A stretch of 64,000 nt of DNA from Acidobacteriota bacterium (lineage in GTDB: Bacteria > Acidobacteriota > Terriglobia > Acidiferrales > UBA7541): the NCBI GenBank assembly GCA_003225295.1, contig QHYZ01000057.1, forward strand, positions 1-64,000. Direction: 5' to 3'. Position 1 is the first letter of the stretch. Each line of letters begins with the position of its first letter. Positions 17,198-25,302 of this stretch are shown here, piece after piece. A program made the position numbers and the translations under genes. Under the pieces are notes generated by a model. That model was not told where the DNA came from and did not search any database. It worked only from the letters and a program-made list of their open reading frames with translations.

Positions 17198-18247
17198 CTA
17201 GTCGAAGCTCCTCAGCGCCAAACCTACGGCGATGGCCATCCGCGGCGCCAGCTCGCGGATCTGCTCATCACTGTGTCGGTTGGGATCGATCAGCACGCGG
17301 CGGAACGGATTCAATTCTTCCACCGGCATAGCAAATTCTTCCCTCAGCAAGTCCACTAGCCCCGGGACGCGCGCCGTGCCACCCGCTACCACGATTCGTT
17401 GAATATTTTCGCCGCTTGCGGTGGCCCGGAAGAAGTCAAACGTTTTTTGAATTTCCAGTGTCAGAATGTCCGAAACGCTTCTCAGAATCTGCTGCTTCTG
17501 CTCGTCAGTGACGCTCGGCAGCGAGTCGCCCCTCTTCAAGCGCTCTGCATCTTCAAAGCTAAGGTCCAGTTCCTTCTGCAGCGCGTCGGTGTACTGGTTG
17601 CCGCCCACGCTGACGTCGCGCGTGAACAACGGCACGCCCCCCCGCACGATGTTAATGTTCATGACGCTCGCGCCGATGTTCAACAGTGCCACCGTTTGCC
17701 CGGCGTCCGGTTCATAATTGATTTCGAAGCAGTTCTGCAAGCCGAAGGCATCGATATCCACCACCACTGGCGTCTTGCCCGCTTGCGCCAATACGTTGGT
17801 GTGATTCAAAATCTTGTCCTTCTTCACCGCCACCAGCAAAACGTCCATCTGCGAGTCCATCGACTCCAGCAGTTGATAGCTCAGGTTCACGTCCGCGATG
17901 TCGAAGGGAATGTGCTGGCTGGCCTCTGAAGGAATGCGGTCGTAAAGCTCGTCTTCGGTCATTAACGGAAGCGGCACGCGCTTAACGATCACGGAATGTC
18001 CGGAAACCGAAGTAGCCACGTTCTTCGTCTTCACCCGCTGGGCGTCGAAAATCTTGCTGATGGCGTTCGCCACTTGCGGCGCATCCATGATGGCGCCGTC
18101 CACCACCGTGTCCGGGGCCAGTGCTTCCATCCCGAAGCTCACGAGCTCATAGCCTGCTTTCGTCGATTTTAGTTCCACGGCCTTGATCGAACTGGATCCG
18201 ATGTCCAGTCCCACGAGCTGCCGGCTCTTCTTTCCCAGTCCAAACAT
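17198..18247 (-). CDS. pilM: Type IV pilus assembly ATPase-fold protein PilM
   Basis: PilM is an actin-like (FtsA-related) cytoplasmic protein that binds PilN and couples the motor to the pilus base. The 349-residue protein has the phosphate-binding motif LVGLDIGSSSIKAVEL near residue 12, GHSVIVKRVPLPLMTEDEL, the second phosphate loop TVALLNIGASVMNINIV and the adenosine motif IVVAGGTARVPGL. Upstream, 33 bases away, is a small HTH gene, then a 373-base promoter-like gap, so pilM probably heads the pilus transcript. Confidence 0.96.
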   Translation of the reverse strand: MFGLGKKSRQLVGLDIGSSSIKAVELKSTKAGYELVSFGMEALAPDTVVDGAIMDAPQVANAISKIFDAQRVKTKNVATSVSGHSVIVKRVPLPLMTEDELYDRIPSEASQHIPFDIADVNLSYQLLESMDSQMDVLLVAVKKDKILNHTNVLAQAGKTPVVVDIDAFGLQNCFEINYEPDAGQTVALLNIGASVMNINIVRGGVPLFTRDVSVGGNQYTDALQKELDLSFEDAERLKRGDSLPSVTDEQKQQILRSVSDILTLEIQKTFDFFRATASGENIQRIVVAGGTARVPGLVDLLREEFAMPVEELNPFRRVLIDPNRHSDEQIRELAPRMAIAVGLALRSFD

Positions 18248-18280
18248 TTCGCGGCCTCTTTCCCTGTTCCCCGCGCCAGA

Positions 18281-18502
18281 CTACCGGCGTCTCGCGGTCG
18301 CCTGGGTCATTTTTCGTTCCATCCAGCGGTCCAGGATCGTTTTACGCAGTTTCCAACGGTTGCCAAGCTTAAAAGCGGGAATCTCGCCCTCGGTGATGTA
18401 ACGGTACAGGGTATCCGGGGAGATGCCCAGATATTGCGAGGCCTGCCGCACATTCATTACTTCACGCGATTCGCTCACGAGGAACGCTACCCCGGCATCC
18501 AA
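18281..18502 (-). CDS. Small excisionase-family HTH DNA-binding protein
   Basis: A 73-residue protein whose core (NVRQASQYLGISPDTLYRYI) is the winged helix-turn-helix of the excisionase/MerR-like HTH_17 family, followed by IPAFKLGNRWKLRKT, the wing, and a basic C-terminus. It is almost nothing but the DNA-binding domain. An internal ATG at residue 16 is an alternative start. It sits directly before pilM on the same strand, so a role in controlling the pilus cluster is possible but only inferred. I see no phage or integrase genes that would make it a true excisionase. Confidence 0.85.
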   Translation of the reverse strand: MDAGVAFLVSESREVMNVRQASQYLGISPDTLYRYITEGEIPAFKLGNRWKLRKTILDRWMERKMTQATARRR

Positions 18503-18570
18503 ACAACCCAGACATCACCACCGCTCGCTGTTCCCCGCCTGCCGTCCCGGGGATGCAGCCCGTGTGTGAT

Positions 18571-18600
18571 TTATGACACTCTACCACTCCGAGCGTCAAG
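18571..18600 (-). promoter_or_regulatory. Candidate promoter of the HTH-pilMNOPQ cluster
   Basis: On the minus strand TTGACG (18600-18595) and CATAAA (18576-18571) are separated by 18 bases, a reasonable sigma-70-type pair. They lie about 70 bases upstream of the HTH start codon. Confidence 0.4.
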
Positions 18601-18607
18601 GGAATCT

Positions 18608-18625
18608 ATAGGACTGTTGTCCTAT
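18608..18625. promoter_or_regulatory. Inverted repeat upstream of the pilus promoter, candidate operator
   Basis: ATAGGAC-TGTT-GTCCTAT is a perfect repeat with 7-base arms, starting 8 bases beyond the candidate -35 box. An activator or repressor site is plausible; the factor is unknown. Confidence 0.4.
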
Positions 18626-18875
18626 GAATATGGGTAATTTTAGGCAGTTGGGGGGTATTGACGGGTAGTACCCTACGATGTAGTGGGTGCCCCTGGTTGA
18701 TGCCACAATTACTTGTTGTTCCCCACGCTTTGACCCCTGTACGCAAGGACGGTTATCGTTTGAAATCAGTCTCCCGCGCTCGTTCAAGTACTACTCGGGA
18801 TTTCCGCTTGCCGATCGGCTTTCTCCATCCCTTCGTGCACCCCACGGGAACGATGCGTGTCTAGTTTGGTTCGAG

Positions 18876-20375
18876 TCACGTGCCATCCGGCGAGAGCGAT
18901 TTCCATAGGGCATCGACCCGTGTCTTCGTGGCTTCGTCCATCAGAATCTCATCCGGCCACGGCCGCGCAAAACCTTCCGAGGGCCACTTGCGCGTCGCGT
19001 CGATCCCCATCTTCGATCCGAAGTCCTGCATCCGCGCCGCGTGATCCAGCGTATCCACCGGGCCCAGTGAGAACTGCACATCCCGCTCCGGATCCAGCGC
19101 GCAGAGCGTCTTCCAAACCACTTCACTGTAGTTATGGATGTTCACGTCGTGATCTACCACCACAATCACTTTCGTAAACATGGCCTGCCCCAGCGACCAA
19201 ATTGCATTCATGATCTTCCGTGCATGCCCGGGATAGGACTTTCGAATGGCCACGATCATCAGGTTGTGGAAAATCCCCTCGGCGGGCATGGTCACGTCAA
19301 CAATTTCCGGATGCTGCATTTTCATCACCGGCAGGAACACCCGTTCCACGGCGTACCCCATATAGAAGTCTTCCTGCGGGGGCGGCCCCACAACCGTCGT
19401 CAAATAGATCGGTTCTTTGCGGCGCGTGACGCATTCCACGTGGAAGACCGGGTACTCCCCTTCCAGTGAGTAAAAACCCGTGTGGTCCCCGAAGGGGCCC
19501 TCCGTGCGCATTTCATTCAGATTGACGTAGCCCTCCAGCACAATCTCGGCATTCGCAGGCACTTCCAAGTCGTTGGTCTCGCAGGGCACCATCTCCACCG
19601 GCTCGCGCCGCAAGAAGCCCGCGAACATCATTTCGTCGAGGTCCGGCGGAATCGGCAGCATCCCCGCCAGTGCCGTCGCCGGATCGGCGCCAATCACCAC
19701 GCTTACTGAAATTCTGCCTTCCGGATTCTTCGCCTTCGCTCGCCGAAAATGCTCCGCTCCGTGTTTCTGCGTCTGCCAGTGCATTCCCGTCGTCCGCTCG
19801 TCGTAAACCTGCATCCGGTAGATCCCCACATTCCGTTTCCCGGTCTCTGGATTCCTTGTAAACACCAAAGGAAATGTGATGAAGCGCCCGCCATCCTGCG
19901 GCCAGCATTTGAGAATGGGGAAGGCCCAGAGGTTCACGTCACTTCCCTTCTGAATGATTTCCTTGCAAGCGCCGGACTTCACGCTCTTGGGGAAAAACGA
20001 ACCGAGCTCCGCCAGCTTCGGGAGCATCTTGATTTTGTCGAAGAGCCCTCGCGGCGTCTCCATGGCCAGGAATCCCTGAACTCGCGCCGCCACCTCATCC
20101 AGATCCTGCACTTCAAACGCTAGCGCCATTCGTCGCACGCTTCCAAACGCATTGATCAGCACGGGATGCCGTGACCCCTTCGGCTTTTCGAACAGTAGCG
20201 CCGGGTTACCTCCGAGCGGGACAGGCATGCCTGTCTGTCCGCCTTGCTTGCCCCGCATGACCCGCTGCACCACTTCTGCAATCTCCAAAACGGGGTCGAC
20301 TTCTGCGCGCACACGCTTTAATTCGCCTTCGGTTTCCAGTTTTAGCACAAACTCCCGCAAATCCTGATACGCCAC
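18876..20375 (-). CDS. UbiD-family prenylated-FMN decarboxylase
   Basis: A 499-residue decarboxylase of the UbiD/MenX-like family, which needs prenylated FMN made by UbiX. Recognisable blocks are NVGIYRMQVYDERTTGMHWQ, SVVIGADPATALAG, AEIVLEGYVN, RTEGPFGDHTGFYS, the PPQEDFYMGYAVERVFLP segment and the metal-binding VVVDHDVNIHN. In quinone-making bacteria such proteins decarboxylate hydroxybenzoate- or futalosine-pathway intermediates, but other aromatic acids are possible. No ubiX or other quinone gene is in the window, so the substrate is open. The start has a run of Met-Ala-Tyr typical of this family. Confidence 0.92.
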   Translation of the reverse strand: MAYQDLREFVLKLETEGELKRVRAEVDPVLEIAEVVQRVMRGKQGGQTGMPVPLGGNPALLFEKPKGSRHPVLINAFGSVRRMALAFEVQDLDEVAARVQGFLAMETPRGLFDKIKMLPKLAELGSFFPKSVKSGACKEIIQKGSDVNLWAFPILKCWPQDGGRFITFPLVFTRNPETGKRNVGIYRMQVYDERTTGMHWQTQKHGAEHFRRAKAKNPEGRISVSVVIGADPATALAGMLPIPPDLDEMMFAGFLRREPVEMVPCETNDLEVPANAEIVLEGYVNLNEMRTEGPFGDHTGFYSLEGEYPVFHVECVTRRKEPIYLTTVVGPPPQEDFYMGYAVERVFLPVMKMQHPEIVDVTMPAEGIFHNLMIVAIRKSYPGHARKIMNAIWSLGQAMFTKVIVVVDHDVNIHNYSEVVWKTLCALDPERDVQFSLGPVDTLDHAARMQDFGSKMGIDATRKWPSEGFARPWPDEILMDEATKTRVDALWKSLSPDGT

Positions 20376-20689
20376 ACATCCTCCGTAAGAGATTTATGAA
20401 CCCCAATAATTCGCAGTTTGTAACGGCGGCTTTAGTCCGCCAAGCCTTCGACGGCAGGCACCCTGAACCGGAAACTGTAGCACGAACACACCGTCGGAGC
20501 GGCCTCCTCGGCACCCCCATTCCTGCGATCCTCGAAACTAATTTACCTTCTCGCCGCAATCCCCGTGCTGCAGAAAGGAAAACCAATCAGACATAACTTA
20601 GCTAGCGACCCGGAGCGAAGCATCCAAGAGATGAGCTGCAGATGACGAGGCCAGCGTAGCGAGGAATCGGTAGATGCCCAAGATGGAAG
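20376..20689. other. Intergenic region upstream of the UbiD-family gene
   Basis: About 310 bases with no supported gene. It holds a short palindrome (GGCGG at 20425-20429 with CCGCC at 20437-20441) of the extragenic-repeat type. Frames on the minus strand here (20543-21032) have no recognisable content. Confidence 0.5.
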
Positions 20690-20978
20690 ATAGCCGTGGT
20701 GACGAAGCCCGGTGACAAGTTCGAGATCGAAGGGCGCGATATTCCCCAGCCCGGTCCTGGTCATGTGCGCATCCGCCATGGCCCCCCGCGAACTGCCTCC
20801 CAGGAAACTTCTCTTCGGCAGCAAACGCATCCAAGGCTGGAATCCCCGCGGACTCCGATTCGCCGAACTGACCAGCATCCGAACCGATGATCGAGAAATA
20901 TCCCTCGACAAAGTGAACGAAGCCTGGGAACGCATGGGCAGCGGCAAGGCTGAATGCCGCGTCGTCTTGATCACGTAA
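20690..20978 (+). pseudogene. Decayed zinc-dependent alcohol dehydrogenase
   Basis: Pieces of an MDR-type alcohol dehydrogenase survive in different frames. One frame gives VTKPGDKFEIEGRDIPQPG followed by GHVRIR, the family N-terminus. A second frame gives LLFGSKRIQGW, LRFAELTSIR and LDKVNEAWERMGSGKAE before RVVLIT and a stop at 20976-20978, the family C-terminus. Between them AGIPADSDS, matching the usual GTPADSED segment, is read in a third frame, as is MIEKYP. The zinc-binding and cofactor-binding middle, well over 200 residues, is missing. Large deletion plus several frameshifts make it non-functional. Confidence 0.85.
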
Positions 20979-21384
20979 TTCAGGTGATCCCGGACCACGG
21001 CGGCTTCTCAGCTGGGCTCGGAGTCGTTTCAAGCTGACACATTCTGTCTCAGGATGGTCAATTTTCGCTTGAGCACCATGCGCCTTTCCCGCTGCCGTTT
21101 ACTGCTACTGCCCTAATCCCTCCTCACGCAACGACTTACCATCGTCACGGGAGACAAGTCCTTGCTCCGTGCCAGCGCACGATTGGCCGCCCAATTGCAA
21201 CCTAATCTGACGGCGCTGGAGGGATCGCTCGCACACCGTGCGTAACGTCCCTAAAAAAAAACCGCAAACGCTGTTTTCGCCGGGGGAGCAATGGGCCTGG
21301 CCAGCTAGAAAAAGAGAGTCGTAGAACCACGGGTCTGGCGGCCAATCGTTCCGCCAGTTTCTTGCTCTGGTTCGTTTACTTCAC
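20979..21384. other. Intergenic region between the pseudogene and the PnuC-like gene
   Basis: About 405 bases with no gene I can support. A short frame around 21127-21246 is unlike anything I recognise. An A9 run occurs at 21253-21261. The stretch probably includes the promoter of the plus-strand genes that follow. Confidence 0.5.
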
Positions 21385-21657
21385 ATGTTGAACATGCTCC
21401 ATCTGATTCGACTCGATTATCTATCCTGCGTTTTGACCGTGCTCGCCACTGTGCTGATTGGCAAGAAACTCTGGCAAGGCTGGGTAGTTGCCGGAATCAA
21501 TAGCGCCGTCGTATGCGTCATCGGGATCCGCACCGCCCAATTCGGTTTCGTCCCCGCAAATCTGCTGTGCATCGCCCTCTACACCAGCAACCTGTTCAAC
21601 TGGCGGGTCAGAACGCTGCCTTCTCGCCAGACGAAAAGCGCGGAGCCCGAATCCTAG
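21385..21657 (+). CDS. Small PnuC-like membrane protein
   Basis: A 90-residue protein with three hydrophobic segments (about 13-30, 33-50 and 53-70). The pattern LDYLSCVLTVLATVLIGKKLWQGW followed by NSAVVCVIGIRTAQFGFVPANLLCIALY resembles one repeat of PnuC nicotinamide riboside transporters, as in several short bacterial homologues. Full PnuC proteins are over twice as long, so this may oligomerise or do something else. It stands alone, with a 113-base gap to the cysteine desulfurase. A polar tail of about 15 residues ends it. Confidence 0.78.
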   Translation: MLNMLHLIRLDYLSCVLTVLATVLIGKKLWQGWVVAGINSAVVCVIGIRTAQFGFVPANLLCIALYTSNLFNWRVRTLPSRQTKSAEPES

Positions 21658-21770
21658 GTCGCGCCTCTTACGACCTACGATTTGCCTAGCACTCCCCGAC
21701 CACCGTTAACTTCTAGCCCTTAGGTTAACTCGCCACTTTATCCAGGCCCTGCTATCCTGAGAGCACCGCC

Positions 21771-23003
21771 ATGAACCGCGTCTACCTCGACTTCAACGCC
21801 ACGACGCCGGTCGAGCCGGAAGTGCTCGACGCCATGCTTCCCTTTTTCTCCACGGAATTTGGCAATGCGGCATCCATCCATACGTTTGGCCAAAAGTCTC
21901 GCGCTGCCGTTGAAACGGCGCGTGAAAAAGTGGCCGCGCTGATCGGAGCACGGCCCCAGGAAATCGTGTTCACCAGCGGTGGCACGGAATCCGACAATCA
22001 CGCCATCTTTGGGGTTGTGCTACAGCCGCTCCTGCAGGCCCGGAGCGAAGTCGAAGGGAGCGTAGCGCATGGGGCTGTGCGCTCCGGCGAAATCGGTAGG
22101 CACATCATCACCACTGCCATCGAACACGAAGCCGTCCTCAACGCCTGCCAGGCCCTCGAAAAAGAAGGTGTTGCCGTCACCTATCTACCGACCGATCAAG
22201 AAGGACAGATCGATCTGGAGGAGCTGCGCCGCGCCATCCGGCCAGAAACCATCCTCATCACTGTCATGCACGCGAACAACGAGCTGGGCACCATCCAGCC
22301 ACTCGAAGAAATCGGCCGACTGGCCGCCGAAGCCGATGTCTACCTACACACCGATGCAGTGCAATCCGCGGGGAAAATCCCGATTGATGTCAACGCGTTG
22401 GGAGTCGATCTCCTCTCCCTTTCTGGGCACAAATTGTACGCGCCAAAGGGAATCGGCGCCCTGTATGTCCGCGGCGGCACTCGTTTGCGCCAGCTGCTCT
22501 ACGGCGGACATCACCAGCGCGGCTTCCGCCCGGGGACAGAAAACGTCGCCGGCATCGTGGGCTTCGGTAAGGCCGCAGAGATTGCCCGCAAGTCTCTTAG
22601 AGAGACCGCCCAACGCGTGTCTACCCTTCGAGACAAATTGGAGCAAGGTCTGCTGCACCGCGTTCCCCAGTCGCGTGTGAACGGCGGGGCTGCACCGCGC
22701 ACTCCGAACACCGCAAATCTGGTCTTCCCAGGCGTTGAAGGCGAAGCCCTGCTGATTGCCCTCGACCTAAGAGGTCTGGCCTGCTCGACCGGAGCCGCTT
22801 GTTCCTCAGGCGCGGTGGAGCCATCCCACGTGCTTACCGCCATAGGCCTGCCGCCGGAAGACGCCCGCGCCAGTCTCCGCTTCAGCCTAGGCCGTCACAC
22901 CACTTCGGCAGACCTTGATTTTGCCCTCAACGTGGTTCCCGCCGCGGTCGCCCAGCTCCGCGAGTTATCCCCCGCCTATCGAAAGGCAGCTAAAGCCAGG
23001 TAA
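21771..23003 (+). CDS. Cysteine desulfurase (NifS/IscS family) with an in-frame insertion
   Basis: This PLP enzyme takes sulfur from cysteine onto an active-site cysteine and passes it on for Fe-S clusters or thiolated tRNA. The 410-residue protein has YLDFNATTPV at the N-terminus, the PLP lysine at Lys221 in SLSGHKLYAPKG and the catalytic cysteine at Cys344 in GAACSSGAVEPSHV. Relative to E. coli IscS there is an extra stretch of about 18-25 residues at about 84-110, encoded by a palindromic DNA segment (22040-22087). mnmA follows 44 bases downstream, so supplying sulfur for tRNA 2-thiouridine is the likely main role. Confidence 0.95.
   Translation: MNRVYLDFNATTPVEPEVLDAMLPFFSTEFGNAASIHTFGQKSRAAVETAREKVAALIGARPQEIVFTSGGTESDNHAIFGVVLQPLLQARSEVEGSVAHGAVRSGEIGRHIITTAIEHEAVLNACQALEKEGVAVTYLPTDQEGQIDLEELRRAIRPETILITVMHANNELGTIQPLEEIGRLAAEADVYLHTDAVQSAGKIPIDVNALGVDLLSLSGHKLYAPKGIGALYVRGGTRLRQLLYGGHHQRGFRPGTENVAGIVGFGKAAEIARKSLRETAQRVSTLRDKLEQGLLHRVPQSRVNGGAAPRTPNTANLVFPGVEGEALLIALDLRGLACSTGAACSSGAVEPSHVLTAIGLPPEDARASLRFSLGRHTTSADLDFALNVVPAAVAQLRELSPAYRKAAKAR
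22040..22087. repeat. Palindromic element inside the cysteine desulfurase gene
   Basis: CCGGAGCG (22040-22047) and CGCTCCGG (22080-22087) are perfect inverted repeats 32 bases apart. Between them GAAGTCGAAGGGAGCG and GTAGCGC resemble short dispersed palindromes in other bacteria. The segment coincides with residues absent from related enzymes and keeps the frame open. Confidence 0.6.
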
Positions 23004-23047
23004 AATGAAGCTGTAGGGGTACGATCAATCGTGTCCTTCTTGAACGC

Positions 23048-24199
23048 ATGACGACCATCACCCAATTCGACACCCTCCCCCAGTGCGCCAAGACCCGGCG
23101 CGGCCTCGTGGCCGTCGCCATGTCCGGCGGCGTCGACTCTTCCGCTGTTGCCGCGCTCTTGCAGCAGCAGGGCTGCACTGTCGTGGGCCTCACCATGCAG
23201 CTCTGGAACCAGCGCCGCCTCCCTGAACTTCAAGGCGCCGGCCCCGCACGGCACCGCTGCTGCTCGCTCGATGACGTCTATGACGCCAAGGCGGTAGCGC
23301 AACACTTGAATTTCCCGCACTATGTGGTGAACTTCGAGGAGCACTTCGAGGATCGCGTTGTGCGTCCGTTTGTCGACCAGTATCTCACCGGCCGGACGCC
23401 CATCGCCTGCACCAATTGCAACACGGATGTGAAGTTTGAGCCGCTTTTGCGTATGGCGCGCCAGATCGGGGCCGAGCGTCTGGCCACCGGTCACTACGCG
23501 CGAATTCGCAAGAATGCCGGTTCCGGCCGCAGTGAATTGCTGCGCGCCCGCGACGAAACGAAAGACCAATCTTATTTTCTCTGGGGGCTCTCCGAAGAGC
23601 AGCTCTCGCGCAGCGACTTTCCCCTCGGCGAGCTCACCAAGGAAGAAGTGCGCGCTCTGGCCCGCCGCGCGAATCTGCCCGTTGCAGAAAAGCCGGAAAG
23701 CATGGAATTGTGCTTCGTGCCGAACGGGAACTACGTCCAATTCATCCAGGCGTATTCACAAGAGCGCGGAATCTCCCTACGGAACGGAGAAGGTGAAATC
23801 GTAAGCGAGAGCGGCGAGCTGATCGGACGTCACCACGGCGTTCAGAATTTTACCATCGGTCAGCGCAAAGGCCTCGGTTTTGCTGCCGGCAAGCCCCTCT
23901 ACGTCCTCTCCATTGACCCGCAGAAGAACCGCGTCGTCGTCGGCGAAGACCACGTTCTCCGAAAGACAGTATGCGAAGTCGACGGCGTGAATTGGATTTC
24001 CTGCGAGAAGCCCGGCGCCTCGATTCGCGCCTTCGCCAAAATCCGCCACAAGCACGAGCCCGCGGCAGCCACTATCGAGCCGCTGGATGCCTGCAGCGCG
24101 CGTGTCGCCTTCGACACGCCGCAACGCGCCATCACCCCCGGCCAGGCCGTCGTATTCTACGCCGGCGACATTGTCCTAGGCGGCGGCTGGATCCGCTGA
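23048..24199 (+). CDS. mnmA: tRNA-specific 2-thiouridylase MnmA
   Basis: MnmA adenylates U34 of Lys, Glu and Gln tRNAs and inserts sulfur to give s2U34. The 383-residue protein shows the PP-loop SGGVDSSAVAALL at about residue 26, GLTMQLWN, the TPIACTNCNTDVKF segment holding the first catalytic cysteine, ATGHYARI, KDQSYFLWGL and the second cysteine in MELCFVPNGNY. The C-terminal GQRKGLGFA block is also typical. It is the second gene of the desulfurase-mnmA pair. The ATG at 23048 gives about 20 residues before the PP-loop strand. Confidence 0.96.
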   Translation: MTTITQFDTLPQCAKTRRGLVAVAMSGGVDSSAVAALLQQQGCTVVGLTMQLWNQRRLPELQGAGPARHRCCSLDDVYDAKAVAQHLNFPHYVVNFEEHFEDRVVRPFVDQYLTGRTPIACTNCNTDVKFEPLLRMARQIGAERLATGHYARIRKNAGSGRSELLRARDETKDQSYFLWGLSEEQLSRSDFPLGELTKEEVRALARRANLPVAEKPESMELCFVPNGNYVQFIQAYSQERGISLRNGEGEIVSESGELIGRHHGVQNFTIGQRKGLGFAAGKPLYVLSIDPQKNRVVVGEDHVLRKTVCEVDGVNWISCEKPGASIRAFAKIRHKHEPAAATIEPLDACSARVAFDTPQRAITPGQAVVFYAGDIVLGGGWIR

Positions 24200-24364
24200 A
24201 CAACACCTTTTTTGTGAGCAGGCCGTAACGATTGCCGACCGGCGGAAACAGACACAGGGTGGAGCAGAATTCCTTTGCAGCATGGGTGAAGCTCACCGGA
24301 GGGGACGGCCGACGGGAAAAAAGGATTCCGAAAAGTTCTCTTACTGCTGAAAGCTAAGAACTTG

Positions 24365-24877
24365 CTAAATGAAGAGTTCCTCTTCCTGCTGTTCGCGCGG
24401 CTCATCTCCACGGGAGCGGCTACGCCGGGACCGCAACAGATCGAGCCCGACCTTAATTCCCTGCACCAGCGCCGAGGCCTTCTGCACCGGCCGCCAGAAA
24501 CTGTGACTGAACTTCGCTCCCGCATCCTCCAGCGCCTCGAGGGTCCCCGCCAAGATGCGATCCGCACGCACCAACTGACCGCGCAGTCGGTCCGCGGCGT
24601 CGGTAAACACACGGTCGATCTTCTGCGCCTGTCCGCGCGCCAAATACACGATGTGCGAGGCGTCGTTCACCATGCTCGAGATTTTCGGTTGCGTATCATC
24701 CAAAAGAATCTGCACGCGCGTCAGGATGGGGCCGACTCGCGAATGCAACTCGCCCACCAGCCGATTCATATTCTCCGTCGTGCGGCGAAGCTGAAAGAAC
24801 AGCGCCGTCAGGATCACCACCTGCACCACCAGAGCCATTGCCGCGACGATGCTGAAAATTTCGAGCCACAATTGCAT
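24365..24877 (-). CDS. Membrane-anchored DUF948-like protein
   Basis: A 170-residue protein with one N-terminal membrane helix (about 7-28), followed by long amphipathic helices with repeated hydrophobic heptads (TENMNRLVGELHSRVGPIL, ILLDDTQPKISSMVN), as in DUF948 proteins. A basic, Arg/Ser-rich stretch and an acidic EEEEL tail end it. Function unknown. I prefer the ATG at 24877 over a GTG four codons upstream. A YtxH-like gene lies 60 bases upstream on the same strand, a common partner of DUF948 genes, suggesting a joint envelope or stress role. Confidence 0.82.
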   Translation of the reverse strand: MQLWLEIFSIVAAMALVVQVVILTALFFQLRRTTENMNRLVGELHSRVGPILTRVQILLDDTQPKISSMVNDASHIVYLARGQAQKIDRVFTDAADRLRGQLVRADRILAGTLEALEDAGAKFSHSFWRPVQKASALVQGIKVGLDLLRSRRSRSRGDEPREQQEEELFI

Positions 24878-24936
24878 TAGCTGCCCCACCCGCCCCGTTA
24901 AGAGACGGAACCCCGTGCTACCGCCTTGCCGCGCCC

Positions 24937-25224
24937 TTAGGACTTCGCTTCGCGCAGATACGCTTCGCGTCCGGCCTCCACTGCCGCCGAGATAGAATCC
25001 TTCTTGCGCACCGCAACTTCCTTACTGCGCTCGATCAACTCATCGGCGCGCTCGCGTAATTCGCGGGCCTTCTTCTGGGCGTAATCCTTGCCCTCATCCG
25101 CCTTCTTCGCCAGAAAATCGCGGGTCTCTTCCCCGGACTTCGGCGCAAACAAAATACCGACCAGCGCTCCAACTCCCAGCCCTACCAGGAAATACGTCAC
25201 CTTGGAACCGACATTGTCCGCCAT
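24937..25224 (-). CDS. YtxH-domain membrane-associated protein
   Basis: A 95-residue protein with one glycine-rich membrane helix (VTYFLVGLGVGALVGILFAP) directly followed by KSGEETRDFLAKKA, the YtxH signature, and a charged helical region rich in Lys, Glu and Arg. YtxH proteins are general-stress proteins in Bacillus and of unknown mechanism elsewhere. The ATG at 25224 is preceded by GGAGG at the right spacing; a longer frame to 25269 lacks such a site. It pairs with the DUF948-like gene downstream. Confidence 0.88.
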   Translation of the reverse strand: MADNVGSKVTYFLVGLGVGALVGILFAPKSGEETRDFLAKKADEGKDYAQKKARELRERADELIERSKEVAVRKKDSISAAVEAGREAYLREAKS

Positions 25225-25302
25225 AGCAACCTCCACAGAAACCGTAGCATAGCAGCTGAAAGCGCGCAATACAGCCTAACCGCTATGTCCCTCCCCAACC
25301 GG

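Larger units (their letters stand above)
18503..18875. other. Intergenic region upstream of the pilus cluster
   Basis: 373 bases between the HTH gene and the UbiD-family gene. It contains a candidate promoter pointing to the pilus cluster (18571-18600), a perfect inverted repeat (18608-18625) and a smaller palindrome GGGTA-G-TACCC (18663-18673). No supported gene. Confidence 0.55.

Noticed and set aside
20543-21032. Minus-strand frames over the alcohol dehydrogenase remnant
   Set aside because: They show no family similarity, while the plus strand shows clear broken pieces of one enzyme.
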